A stretch of DNA of 64,000 nt, taken from assembly GCA_019671005.1 (NCBI GenBank), contig CM033724.1, forward strand, positions 20,809,786-20,873,785, read 5' to 3'. This document shows, one piece after another, positions 24,501 to 34,116 of this stretch (the stretch's first letter is position 1; each line of letters starts with the position of its first letter). The position numbers and the translations under genes were made by a program. The notes under the pieces are model-generated. The model did no database searches, was not told the DNA's origin, and saw only the letters and a list, made by a program, of their open reading frames with translations. Origin of the DNA: Hibiscus mutabilis (lineage: Eukaryota; Streptophyta; Magnoliopsida; Malvales; Malvaceae).

Positions 24501-25088
24501 TGATGGAAAAGACTAAACTCATGGCTAGTGCATAAAAAATTAATCCCTCAAGCAGCTGACCTTCTAAAACTCTTGGGCATTGAACAATCTACACTCATTT
24601 TGTAATCTTACCTATCCAATTTTTTATTGTTGAGCTAAAATGCATTCCAACTGCAAACACTAGCCAAAGATTTGGAAGAAAAATTTGCATTCAAAATACA
24701 TATTTCTTATCAGATGCAAGCAATCATGAAACTGTAATTGCATGGTAGAAGTAATATAAAAGATAAAATCACAATCTATGTGAACTTCGTAGAATATTCA
24801 CATAATATAGCTAAAGTTCTACATTCAATGCATTGCCATTGATTTCTTGATTCACCTAAGGTACATTGTACAATTTGACACACATTATAATTTCCAATAT
24901 TACCAATTCATCAACTTGTAACATGAGCTTATGTTTAGCAACATTAGCTTCAAATAGAAAATTTTAAATAAAAATGCCAGAAAATTCCACAAGTACGAAT
25001 TTCTACTTACATGTGTAGCATGGAATTGTAACCGGAACACAACTTTTATTTTTGTCTTCTCAATCTTCCACTTAGGGATCCTCGACAT
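15503..25088 (-). CDS. NT-C2 domain, long coiled-coil protein (At1g22060-like), ten exons, two frameshifts
   Basis: Exons (from the 5' end): 25088-25011, 23423-23222, 23018-22896, 22711-22674, 22598-22469, 21761-17170, 16655-16503, 16327-16226, 16150-16008, 15782-15503. All introns are GT..AG and exon phases agree. The sum is 5,841 bases, about 1,946 residues. Exons 1-5 carry an NT-C2 (EEIG1/EHBP1 N-terminal) domain, opening MSRIPKWKIEKTKIK and VVFRLQFHATH and continuing GKATAKTTKANVRNGTCKW. This domain is a C2-like fold thought to contact membranes. The remainder is almost entirely heptad-rich coiled coil with a four-fold 14-residue repeat. No motor or enzyme motif is present; 'sporulation-specific' or 'USO1/myosin-like' names rest on coiled-coil resemblance only. 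Two defects are seen as assembled: an extra base in exon 2 (23363-23366) and a missing base in exon 6 (between 21225 and 21223). Between them the frame is lost and stops appear. The 1,358-codon frame in exon 6 argues for recent damage or sequence error. A trafficking or scaffold role is inference. Confidence 0.85.
17441..17608 (-). repeat. 42-bp x 4 coding minisatellite (two-heptad unit)
   Basis: Four units start at 17441, 17483, 17525 and 17567. Each encodes 14 residues of the type EKQKLEASLQECNK. Fourteen residues is exactly two heptads, so gain or loss of a unit keeps both the reading frame and the coiled-coil register. Three units are nearly identical; the unit at 17567 (first in the protein) is the most diverged. 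Confidence 0.9.
21223..21228 (-). other. Single-base deletion in exon 6 of the coiled-coil gene
   Basis: The upstream frame reads SALKLEC and then TGA. One base shifted, the sequence continues LKLKDDLEQM for 1,358 codons. Both sides are clearly the same protein, so one base is missing between 21225 and 21223. It could be a true mutation or a consensus error. Confidence 0.8.
21762..23221 (-). other. Introns 2-5 of the coiled-coil gene
   Basis: Introns 23221-23019, 22895-22712, 22673-22599 and 22468-21762 (minus strand) flank the small exons 3-5. The 75-base intron 22673-22599 is close to the plant minimum. The intron sequence is AT-rich and shows no inserted element. Confidence 0.7.
23363..23366 (-). 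other. Single-base insertion in exon 2 of the coiled-coil gene
   Basis: On the minus strand the frame GWDKLYISFIPADSGK runs into GGGAAAGGCAACTGC. Removing one A restores GKATAKTTKAN and makes the exon 201 bases (67 codons), matching phase 0 of exon 3. The extra base lies in a short A run. Confidence 0.8.
23640..24470 (-). mobile_element. Decayed LINE reverse transcriptase fragment in intron 1
   Basis: Minus-strand translation, across several frames, gives a diverged plant LINE RT in the correct order: CIKDNNHVVLVKDEEITERW, RFRLGGGRTCLTRFDEVIRC, PYEWRKS, NIVENRFDFM, TAHLMERFGGSK, DIKKSVV and TCGG. Stops and frameshifts are frequent and no endonuclease part is seen. It lies in the sense direction of the host gene. 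The spacing around the finger and palm motifs resembles RTE-type plant LINEs, but the clade is a guess. Confidence 0.6.
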
Positions 25089-26350
25089 TACTGGCAAATC
25101 AATTAATCACCAGATGTATGACAAAACAATCCCCCCGCCCCTAAGATTAAACTGTCCCTGCTTATAACAAAACAACCAAAAATTACCATATCATTTTCAC
25201 ATAGATAGCTGATAAAAGATAAAACTAGTTCAAATGCAGGTATAAACATGCTTGGAATCCAAAGCCTACAGCAAGCATTGAGACCCCAGGAATAAGTGTA
25301 CTTCAGCAACACAGCAACATAAGTAGGAGAACAACAATGTAAAAGCAAACAGAAGAGTTTTTTATTATTAAAAAGAACCCAATTACACGGAAGGTCAATT
25401 CAGATCAAGGTTTAAGTTTAATAAACAGGAAAACAAATTAGACAAAATTCCAAGCTACAATCTAGAGAAGAAAACTCTTAGACTCTGCTCATCTCAATGA
25501 TCTGATCTAGTGAGTTTGACTTCACCATTCCTCAAAAACCAAGACAAGATCCAAAAAAGTATAAAGAGGATATTTGAACTAAAAGCCAAATTACAGGAAT
25601 TCGCTCATTCCAAACCATACCTTGTTCAAAGAAAGGCAAAAATTGCCCACAATGCAAAAACCCAGAAACAAACTTCAAAACGCTGACTTAAAATTATCGG
25701 ATCCAAACCCTTTTCATTGAAAAATGAAAGACAGTGAACTTGAAAATTAAAGAGGTTAAAAAAGGACAAAACAAGCAAAGAAGAGAAAATGGCACTTCAC
25801 ACACTTCAAAAGAAAAAAAGATGCAAATGTCCACGTTCAGAATGACTGACACAAAAGGAAAAAGGAATAGAGTATAAGAGAATCCAAAACCAAATGCCAC
25901 ACCAAAATAAGAAAAACGAATAGCACCTACAACAAAAGCTTCAAAATACCACTACTTTTTTCCCTTTTTAGAAAACATCAAAGAAAAACAAGAGAACCCA
26001 GATTTGTCACTAGAAAAACAAAAGCAAAAACTGATCCAACCCATCTGAGAGCACGTCAATAAATGCAGATGGAAACAACAATAATCCATGTAAAAACGAC
26101 ATTTTTAGTCCATTTGAACACTAAAAAATACAACAAAATAATGCGGAGGAGCAATGAAGTTAGGTACCCAGTAGTGGATCGGTATATGCTTACACTGGAA
26201 GAAAGGGAAGATGAATCTTTACAGAGAAGGTTCCATTTTTCATACAAACGACAGTGAATAAGAGGAATTTTAAAAAAAAAAAAAATGAATTTCTGAGAGC
26301 TATAGAGGAAAGAGGCTTGTCTCTTTTTTCTATTGAATTGATGAGTTGTT
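25089..26350 (-). promoter_or_regulatory. Leader, probable leader intron and promoter of the coiled-coil gene
   Basis: On the minus strand a pyrimidine-rich leader (CTTCCCTTTCTTCCAGT) ends at a donor-like GTAAGC (GT at 26193-26192). TTTGCCAG directly before TAATG (AG at 25092-25091) is a candidate acceptor, giving a leader intron of about 1.1 kb just ahead of the start codon. A second possible acceptor, ATCTTAG, lies near 25141-25147. The promoter would lie beyond about 26300. The leader intron is inferred from splice-like signals only. Confidence 0.45.
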
Positions 26351-27106
26351 TTTAGTGATGTGTAGGTGTTTTGTAAGCCGAAAACTCTTTGTTGGTTGGG
26401 ATTTTTGGGAGAGTGTGTTTTAGTTGGCGTAAATAAGGATAAAATGTTTGGGGTTGCTTTGATTTTTGAAATAAAAAAAAAAAAGATTAAGAAATAATTA
26501 ATTAGGTGAAATGGAGGTTTGTTTATAGGTAAAATCTCAGATTTTTTTTTTAATAAAAGGGTTTTGCTTTGTGTTAGTAGAAAAGAGACATCCCGCCAAA
26601 GCTTGGACTTGTCAATTGTTTACTAATTATTACTAATTTAATAATAAATTCATAATTGATTTATTCGAATTTATAAAGCAGTTATGAATATACTTGAGTG
26701 GGATACAGCTTTTTTTATTTTACTGAAAACCCACCTCTTTCTAGGAAAAATAAGTTAATTAGTGTTTAGTAAAATAAATCATTATGAACTATATGTGTTG
26801 AGTGCATTCGTAAGGCACATTACACTCTCACGGTGATGACGCTAATTTAAACTTTGGAGACGATATTGTTAGTAAGGGTAGTCTCACACCCTGAACATGG
26901 ATCATAAGATGGACATGCATATTATCAAAAATCATTATGATATCAAGGAAGTAATATGAAACTTTTCATAGGAAATATTGGAATTGATTTCACTTAATTT
27001 GTTGAAATATAGTATTAGTTAGTCGACTAATGATCAGATACCGATGGTAAAACTAAAAAATTATGATACTTATAATAATTAAACAATTTTATAAGATTTT
27101 TTTAGA

Positions 27107-27371
27107 GGAAAAATGATATCATGGGTCTGGCTTATCACATCAACCATGATCTTATCCAATAAAAACTACTCACTTCACCATTACTTCCCCCCCCCCACAT
27201 TTTTTCTAATCAATGAATCTCCACTAATTTTTTCCATGTCATTTAAAAATAGTTTTTTGGAAGTTATATATTATTAGATTAATGACATAGAAAATAATGG
27301 TGAAATGGGTAGTTTTCATTTGATAGGACCATAGCTGATGTGGTAAGCTAGGCCCATGATATAATTTCTCT
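27107..27371. mobile_element. MITE-like foldback, absent from duplication copy 2
   Basis: Inverted arms: the left reads ATGATATCATGGGTCTGGCT and CACATCAACCATG; the right arm in reverse complement reads ATTATATCATGGGCCTAGCT and CACATCAGCTATGG. The paralogous site at about 36645-36665 lacks it and reads straight through CTTAGAGGCTTAG. T-rich TTTTTTAGA flanks both sides, consistent with a 9-bp target duplication of Mutator-like type, although the T-run makes its exact length uncertain. Confidence 0.65.
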
Positions 27372-27584
27372 TTTTTTTTTAGACTTAGTTTAGGTTTTGT
27401 TTGGAGTTTTAGGGGGTTTAAGATAATGGGCTGACCAATGATTGTTTGCCACTTATGATACAGCTGGACCATTAACAATTCAACTGAATTTGATGCCTTG
27501 AATTGAAGAATCAATATGTCATTGGACCGGGGAATTCTAACGTGAGGCACGCTAAAATGAGGCTAAAATGAGGCGATACAGAAA

Positions 27585-27877
27585 TGCTTACAAAAATGGT
27601 AAGAATTTGTGTAGCGACTGGTAAGGATTTGTGTAGGTACATAAATTCTTACAAAAATCGATAAGCATTTGTGTATATACCAAAACAAAAAAGGTAAAAG
27701 CTAAACCGATTAACCGGTAGCCTTAAAATAGGATAAGAAATTGTGTAGTTACACTTTTTCTTACATTTACTGTAATAAATTATGGATATTCTGTAATAAT
27801 TTGTGTAGCTACTCAGATTTTCATTATTTTTGTAAGAAAAAAAGGTTATATTATAACCAGTTGTGTGGCTACACAAA
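27585..27877. repeat. Array of degenerate AAGNATTTGTGTAGNTAC motifs
   Basis: Six related copies begin near 27599, 27620, 27660, 27732, 27792 and 27855, all containing TTGTGTA or TTGTGTG followed by TAC/GAC/TAT. Reverse-complement partners (CTTACAAAAAT near 27587 and 27649, TTGTAAG near 27830) alternate with them, so several local hairpins are possible. The last copy reads TTGTGTGGCTACACAA, itself a near palindrome. No coding function is supported. Confidence 0.55.
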
Positions 27878-28980
27878 TGTAACGACCCGGGTTTTGGGAC
27901 CCGATAGTCGAATTACACCCGAGGCATAGGCATCGCGTTTGGGCCATGGTGAATAGACCCCATGAGCTTTGATGGGCTGATTTTAAGGTTTTTGGGTTGA
28001 ACTTTAGTATTGGATTGAGTTAGAAAGATATGGGGCACAATTGGGTAATTTCCAAATTGTGTGAAGAGGGAAAGATGGGGGCTTTTAATTTTTCTATAGA
28101 GAAAGATGACAATGAGGTCACCTTGCTCCTATTTGTCTATTTACCCCTTTTCCCTTCATCTTTCTACTCATCACTCATAAGAAAATGTTTAATCTTTGAG
28201 TTTTTAAGTGTGAATCATGTTTTGAGCCTTAAGGAGGTGTTGTTCAGCAATCAAGGATCTACAATCCAAGGTAAAAATGGTCTAGAATAGTGGAGGTTGA
28301 GGTTCTTGAGGAAAAATAATGTATTTTGGGGAGCTCCATTTGTGGTTTAATGTTAGTTTTCAGCTTTCTAAAACTTCTCCAATGGTGTAGTAATCTTTTG
28401 GCAATCTTCCTTGTAGTGAGAGAGGTGGGAGAACCTTCCAAAGGCTTGGGGAAGGAGAAGGCTTATAGAAGTGCCAAGAGCTTCTTTTCAACCTATAATT
28501 CAAGGTTAGTACACTTTTAACTTCTGTGTGTTCATGTGCATCATCATTTTGGTATGTTTGCTTGAAATATGATTTTTTAGTTAAGTTAGAGTTTGGTTGA
28601 TCATCCATGGTAAAATCTATAATTGTTGTTGTTTTGGGATAAAATTGATAGAAATACACCTGAATAACCCCTCATAACGTGTAGGAATGATTTGAGACTC
28701 AATGGTTAAGGGTAAGGGCAAAATTAGGGGATTTCTGAGCCCTAGAGCATGAAATTTAGGCTCGAGTATCAGTACGGTTCCGGCCCGTATCGATACTCCC
28801 TTATGAAAGATGAGTGTTCCAGGAAAAATTGTAAAAAGGGTATAAGTACGCCTAGGGGCGTATCCATACCAGTGTTCCATCAAAATTTCTAGTAGCCAAA
28901 ATGGGTATCGATACGCCATAGAGGTGTACTAGTACGGGCTTCAGGATTGGTACGCAAGGCGGCGTATCGATGTTTAGCTT
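27878..28980 (+). mobile_element. Start of an LTR, cut by the assembly gap
   Basis: TGTAACGACCCGGGTTTTGG has the form of a plant gypsy LTR start. No coding sequence follows, and the sequence runs into the N gap. A cluster of GTAYNNRTAC palindromes lies at 28766-28973. The interior shows LTR-like leader phrases (CAAGGTTAGTACAC near 28500). The right end cannot be seen. Confidence 0.5.
28766..28973. repeat. Cluster of GTAYNNRTAC decamers
   Basis: GTATCAGTAC 28766, GTATCGATAC 28787, GTATAAGTAC 28840, GTATCCATAC 28860, GTATCGATAC 28905, GTACTAGTAC 28926 and a near match GTATCGATGT 28964. About four such decamers would be expected by chance in the whole 64 kb, assuming equal base frequencies. Confidence 0.8.
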
Positions 28981-29080
28981 NNNNNNNNNNNNNNNNNNNN
29001 NNNNNNNNNNNNNNNNNNNNNNNNNNNNNNNNNNNNNNNNNNNNNNNNNNNNNNNNNNNNNNNNNNNNNNNNNNNNNNNN
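28981..29080. other. Assembly gap (100 N)
   Basis: Exactly 100 undetermined bases, a conventional placeholder for a gap of unknown size. It hides the right end of the LTR at 27878 and the left limit of duplication copy 2. Confidence 0.99.
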
Positions 29081-29180
29081 GTTGAGAGTAATTATTATCT
29101 TTGAACAAAATGAAAACATTTCCTCCATCTCTCTGTAATCTCCTCATCCTTCACTAGGACCACGTGATTGTTATCCTTGA

Positions 29181-29465
29181 TGTGAGTTATCCGAGAGAAA
29201 TTTCAGCCTTTGTAAATAATGTAGTAATTATCCTACTTAAAGTTTATCTCCCTAATAGATTAGATTTTATCCTTAGTAGGACTCCTTATTGTAGTTAGAG
29301 TCTATCAACTTAGTAGATTAGAACTAAAAGTTATCTTGAGAAGGTCTTCTTAATGTACTAAAAGACCTAGAGCCTATATAAGTGTGTATCGAGAGATGTA
29401 ATTTTGATTGAGCAATAACAAAATACGAATATAAAATTGTTTCTTCCTGCTCACAACAACTTACA
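29181..29465 (+). repeat. 5' LTR of the copia element
   Basis: TG..CA ends. A TATATAAG box lies near 29377 and is also present in the 3' LTR. Compared with the 3' LTR it lacks a few one- and two-base steps. Confidence 0.9.
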
Positions 29466-29879
29466 TGGTATCGTCTAATTTCGATCCTATCATAATTTTC
29501 TTCTCACGGAAAATCATCCTCAATCAACATCGAGTGAGATGCGCTTCTCCTCAACCTCGATCACAAGATGGCGATTTTTTCGAAATAACAGTTCTCATCA
29601 TTATTTCTAATCAACAAAGTGGCTTTACAAAACAAATCTTTGGAGAATCGGCAAAGAATCGCTCAAAAAATTTAATGGCAAAGATGAAGGAAATCTAGCC
29701 CTAGTACATGATGGTGTCCAAAGACAAAGCCTCCTCCACTTTGCTCTTGTTTCTACCCGATGCAAAGAAATTGGATTATTGATTAAGGGCCTCTCACCAC
29801 ATGACTGTAATAGGGCTTTATTCTCTGCTTTTAAAAAGTCTTCTTCTCAAGCTTCCATTAAAATCTGAGATGGTTCTCT

Positions 29880-32800
29880 ATCTCCCATCAAAGGGACGGG
29901 CTCTGTTTCGTTAGATGGTAATTTGATCCTTAAGGATGTGTTATTTGTCCCCGACCTCGCATGCAACTTGATATCGCGAGCAAAATTTCTAAAGACTTGA
30001 ACTGCTCCCTTAAGGTTTATCGATTCTACATGTTTTTTGCGAGCACCGGATTCGAGGAAAATAATTGGCAATGCTAGCTTGCAACATGGTCTTTATATCC
30101 TTCATGGAAAATATCCATCTTCTAATTCAAATTCTCCTTCTTGCTTTACTTTTTAGGACGATTAGATACTATAATGTTATGGCATTTTCGGTTAGGTCAC
30201 CCCAATTTTCACTATCTTAGAAAAATGTTTCTGATTTGTTTGTTAATAAAGATCCAAATTCTTTTAAATGCCATATCTGTCCACTTGCAAAACAAACCAA
30301 ATCTTTATATTTACCATCTGCTCATAAACCCTCTAAACCATTCACACTCATTCATAGTGATGTTTGGGGTCCTTCTCGAGTGAAAGAATATTACAGGAGT
30401 AGGTGGTTTGTGACTTTTATTGATGACCATAGCGGACTTACTTGGACCTACCTTCTTAAAGAAAAAATCTGACGTTGCTTCTATTTTTGCAAGGTTTTAT
30501 GAAATGGTGGTTACTCAGTTTGATAGCAAAATAAAAATGTTTCACTCGACAATGGGGAGAGTTTTTCACTCACGCCTTAGGAGATTTTTTCGGACTAAAG
30601 GTATACTACATCTTAGTTCTTGTGTAGATACCCCACAACAAAATGGGATTGTTTGAACGTAAAAATAGGCATTTATTAGAGGTTACCCGAGCCTTATTAT
30701 TCACCCATGTTTGTTCCAAAATATTTTTGTGGGGAAGCCTTATTAACGGCTACATATCTTATAAATAGAATGCCTAGCAAAGTCTTGCATTTGAACTCCT
30801 AGAGATGTTTTCTTGGAAAATTATCCTACTTTTAAACCTATGTCATCTAATCTTCCCTTAAAGACGTTTGGGTGTACTGTTTTTCTAAAATCCACAGATC
30901 CTTCAAGTTCCAAACTAGATCCTAGGGCTTTGCAAAGGTGTTTTCGTTGGATATTCTTCACTTAAGAAGGGCTACAAATGTTATCACCCTCCTTCTCGTA
31001 AGTTTTTTGTCTCTTTGGATCTCACTTTCTTTGAACAGTACCTTATTTTCCTAAGACTGAAAATCGTGGGAGTGTTGGGATAATTTCGCTCCTAACAATG
31101 TTCCTTCTTTTCACCTTTTTACCTATAGCTCCTTTGTTTGTGAAGCCTCGTAATTTTTTAAAACCGAGTACCCCTGTTTCTAACACTACACCTCTACATA
31201 CTTCACCTAAATCAACTGCTCAGCCCACTAACCGATTCTGGTATATACTGAAAAAAGAAAGCCATTCCAGACTGTGTTTGCAATCGACACTGCGAGAATT
31301 GGACTTTAGTCCAAATGCTGTGAGGATAAAGGAGGTAATGATGTTGAAATTTCTCCTCATTTACTTGAACCTCAAATTCTGCCTATTGCTAAAAGGAAAG
31401 GGGTAAGACAAAGTACAAAGCATCCTATTCAGAGATATGTTGCTTATAGCAATCTGATGCCCTCTTTTAAAGCTTTTACAACTTGTCTAGATGAAGAACA
31501 GATTCCCAAGACTATTGAAGAAGCCTTAAGAGACTCCAAGTGGAAGAAAGGTCATTGAGGAGGAGATTACAAAGACTAGAAAAAATGGCACTTGGACCAT
31601 AACTGATCTTCCACAAGGCAAGAAACCAAAGGGATGCAAATGGGTGTTTGCTATCAAATACAATTCGGATGGGAGTGTGCATGTACAAAGCAAGATTGGT
31701 GGCCAAGGGTTTTACACGGACCTTTGGAATAGACTATAAGGAAACTTTTGCTCCGGTTGCTAAGTTGAACACCGTCGAGTCCTGTTGAGTTTGGTCACAT
31801 TAATTGTATTGAAAACTTCATCAACTTGACATTAAGAATGCATTTCTTAATGGGAAACTAGAAGAAGAAGTTTTTATGAAGATTCCTCCTGGTTTAGAGT
31901 CCAAGAGAATAGGCGAAAAGTTTGCAAAGTGGATGAGATCACTTTATGGGTTAAAGCAATCACCAAGAGCCCGGTTTGATAGGTTCACTAGAGTAATTAC
32001 GAAAATGGATACAAACAGTCTCTAGCAGATCATACCTTGTTTTCTAAGGTAACTCCAAAAAACAAGAAAGTTCTTTTGATAGTATACGTGGATGACATTA
32101 TTGTGACTGGAGATGATGAAGAAGAAATAAGCCACTTAAAATCTCTTTTGAATAAAGAATTGAGATGAAGGACCTAGGAAAGCTTAGATATTTCCTAGGC
32201 ATGGAGGTGGCTAGATCAAGCAAAGGTCCAGTAATCAACCAAAGGAAGTATGTTCTTGACTTACTCACAGAGGCGGGAATGTTGGGCAGAAACCAACCGA
32301 TACTCCTATGGACACAGGCCTAAAGTTTAGCAAAGATGGGTCTAGTCCAAAGGCGGACAAGGGACTTTTTCAGAGATTAGTTGGAAAATTGATTTATCTA
32401 TCCCGACCGGGCGGATATAACCTTTGTTTGTGAATATTATCACCAACACATGACAAATCCGAGACAAGAGCATATGGAAGCGACTACCGTGATACTAAGG
32501 TATCTAAAGGGTACACCAGACATGGTTTAATATTTAAAAAGACCCTTGATAAAACAAATAAGGTTTATTCGGACTCAATGGGCAAGTGAATTGACCGATA
32601 GAAGGTCAACAAGTGGTTCTTGTTCTTTTGTGTGGGGTAATCTTGTGACTTGGAAGAGCAAAAAGCAAACTGTTGTATCAAGGAGTAGTGCGAAGACGAA
32701 TCTGAGCTTTAGCTCTTGGAATTTGTGAAGGAATCGGCTAATGAAGCTTCTAAAAGAGCTAGGCATGGTTCAAAACAAGAAGTTTGAAGTGTTCTCAGTG

Positions 32801-33000
32801 ATAACCAATCTACAATTGATTGCCCGAATCCAATTCAACATGACAGGACCAAGCATGTTGAGATCGACAGACACTTTATTGCGAGAAAAGCTTACAAGTG
32901 GGTAGCTTCTTTAACCTATGTTCCTCTGAGAAGAACAAGTGGCGTATATCCTTACGAAAGCCACGCCAAAAGCTCTCTTTGATAAGTTCTTATTCAAGCC
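29880..33000 (+). pseudogene. Copia pol remnant
   Basis: Protease-end, pre-integrase, integrase, RT and RNase H pieces occur in order but in shifting frames. The RT block has KWVFAIKYN, KIPPGLES, SLYGLKQSPRA and an intact YVDD box (32085-32096). Many single-base shifts and stops are present, so no functional polyprotein can be made. Confidence 0.85.
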
Positions 33001-33033
33001 GGGACTATACAATGTATATTCTCCACGGGGGAG

Positions 33034-33320
33034 TGTGAGTTATCCGAGAGAAATTTGACCTTTGTAAATAATGTAGTAATTATCCTACTTAAAGTTTATC
33101 TCTCCTAATAGATTAGATTTTATCCTTAGTAGGACTCCTTATTGTAGTTAGAGTCTATCAACTTAGTAGATTAGAACTAAAAGTTATCTTGAGAAGGTCT
33201 TCTTAATGTACTAAAAGACCTAGAGCCTATATAAGTGTGTATCGAGAGATGTAATTTTGATTGAGCAATAACAAAATACAGAATATAAAATTCTGTTTCT
33301 TCCTGTTCTGTCAACTTACA
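33034..33320 (+). repeat. 3' LTR of the copia element
   Basis: Near-identical to 29181-29465 apart from small differences near the start (TTTGACC against TTTCAGCC), one C/T-run indel and several 1-3 base changes near the end. It is followed by the CTTGA target repeat. Confidence 0.9.
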
Positions 33321-34038
33321 CTTGATACACCTATTAATTCTTGAATCTCTAATTTTCTTCTCCATCTGTGCTTGCACCGGTGGTCCCGACCCCCAGGTCC
33401 CAAGCAAAGAGGGGGCAGCCGTTTTAAAATCTTGTCACATCTTTTGACATGAACCATTAGGAGTCTATTGTGGGAGCAAGAGGATTGACAACACTATTTC
33501 ATACATAAGATGATATGGAATCCGCAGGTGCCGGAAAAGACTAAACTCATGGCTAGTGCATAAAAATTAATCCCTCAAGCAGCTGACCTTCTAAAACTCT
33601 TGGGCATTGAACAATCTACACTCATTTTGTAAACTTCCCAATCTAATTTTTTATTGTTGAGCTAAAAAAACATTCTAACTGCAAACACTAGCCAAGGATT
33701 CGAAAGAAAAATTTGCATTCAAAATACATATTTCTTACCAGATGCAAGCAATCATGAAACTGTAATTGCATGGTAGAAGTAACATAAAAGATAAAATCAC
33801 AATCTAAGCAAGCATCATAGAATATTCACATAATATAGCTAAAGTTCTACATTCAATGCATTGCCATTGATTTCTTGATTCGCCTAAGGTACATTGTACA
33901 ATTTGGTACACATCATAATTTCCAATATTACCAATTCATCAACTTGTAACACGAGCTTATGTCTAACAATATTAGCTTCAAATAGAAAATTCCAAATAAA
34001 AATCCCAGAAAAATCCACAAGTACAAATTTCTACTTAC

Positions 34039-34116
34039 ATGTGTAGCATGGAATTGTAACCGGAACACAACTTTTATTTTTGTCTTCTCAATCTTCCACT
34101 TAGGGATCCTCGACAT
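34039..34116 (-). pseudogene. Duplicate first coding exon of the coiled-coil gene
   Basis: 78 bases giving the same 26 residues as the true exon 1 (MSRIPKWKIEKTKIK then VVFRLQFHATH), followed by the same donor GTAAGT. The ATG is at 34116. No second exon follows before the copia element. The candidate leader acceptor differs: copy 1 has GCCAG before TAATG, whereas copy 2 has GCTGG, so that AG is lost. The alternative ATCTTAG is kept. It could act as an alternative first exon spliced to 23423, or be a non-functional duplicate. Confidence 0.75.

Larger units (their letters stand above)
24315..27530. repeat. Segmental duplication, copy 1
   Basis: Matches 29081-36815 in direct orientation. The shared sequence runs from the LINE relic through intron 1, coding exon 1, leader and promoter of the coiled-coil gene and beyond, to CAATATGTCATTGGACC near 27530. 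Identity is high by eye in 24470-26725, with scattered substitutions and short indels. Insertions unique to each copy break the alignment. Confidence 0.85.
29181..33320 (+). mobile_element. Ty1/copia retrotransposon, full structure, decayed coding
   Basis: The LTRs are 29181-29465 (285 bp) and 33034-33320 (287 bp), both TGTGAGTTATCC...AACTTACA. CTTGA at 29176-29180 and 33321-33325 is the target duplication. The primer-binding site TGGTATCG follows the 5' LTR at 29466, and a purine tract CGGGGGAG precedes the 3' LTR. The internal region is 3.57 kb. Most of gag is missing. Recognisable in order are a pre-integrase stretch (WHFRLGHPNF), an integrase fragment (FVTFIDDHSGLTWTYLLKE), RT with YVDD at 32085-32096, and RNase H with numerous stops. 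The LTRs differ at several small sites. It cannot move on its own. Confidence 0.92.

Noticed and set aside
27649..27929. Tyr/Ser/Cys-rich open frames on both strands that look like repetitive small proteins
   Set aside because: They are translations of the degenerate TTGTGTAG motif array; both strands are open for the same reason and no conserved protein pattern is visible.
28787..28973. A CRISPR-like or satellite array
   Set aside because: Only the 10-base palindrome recurs; spacing is irregular and intervening sequence is not repeated. CRISPR arrays are also not expected in a plant nucleus.
28947..29138. Open frames running through the N gap
   Set aside because: They exist only because undetermined bases contain no stop codons.
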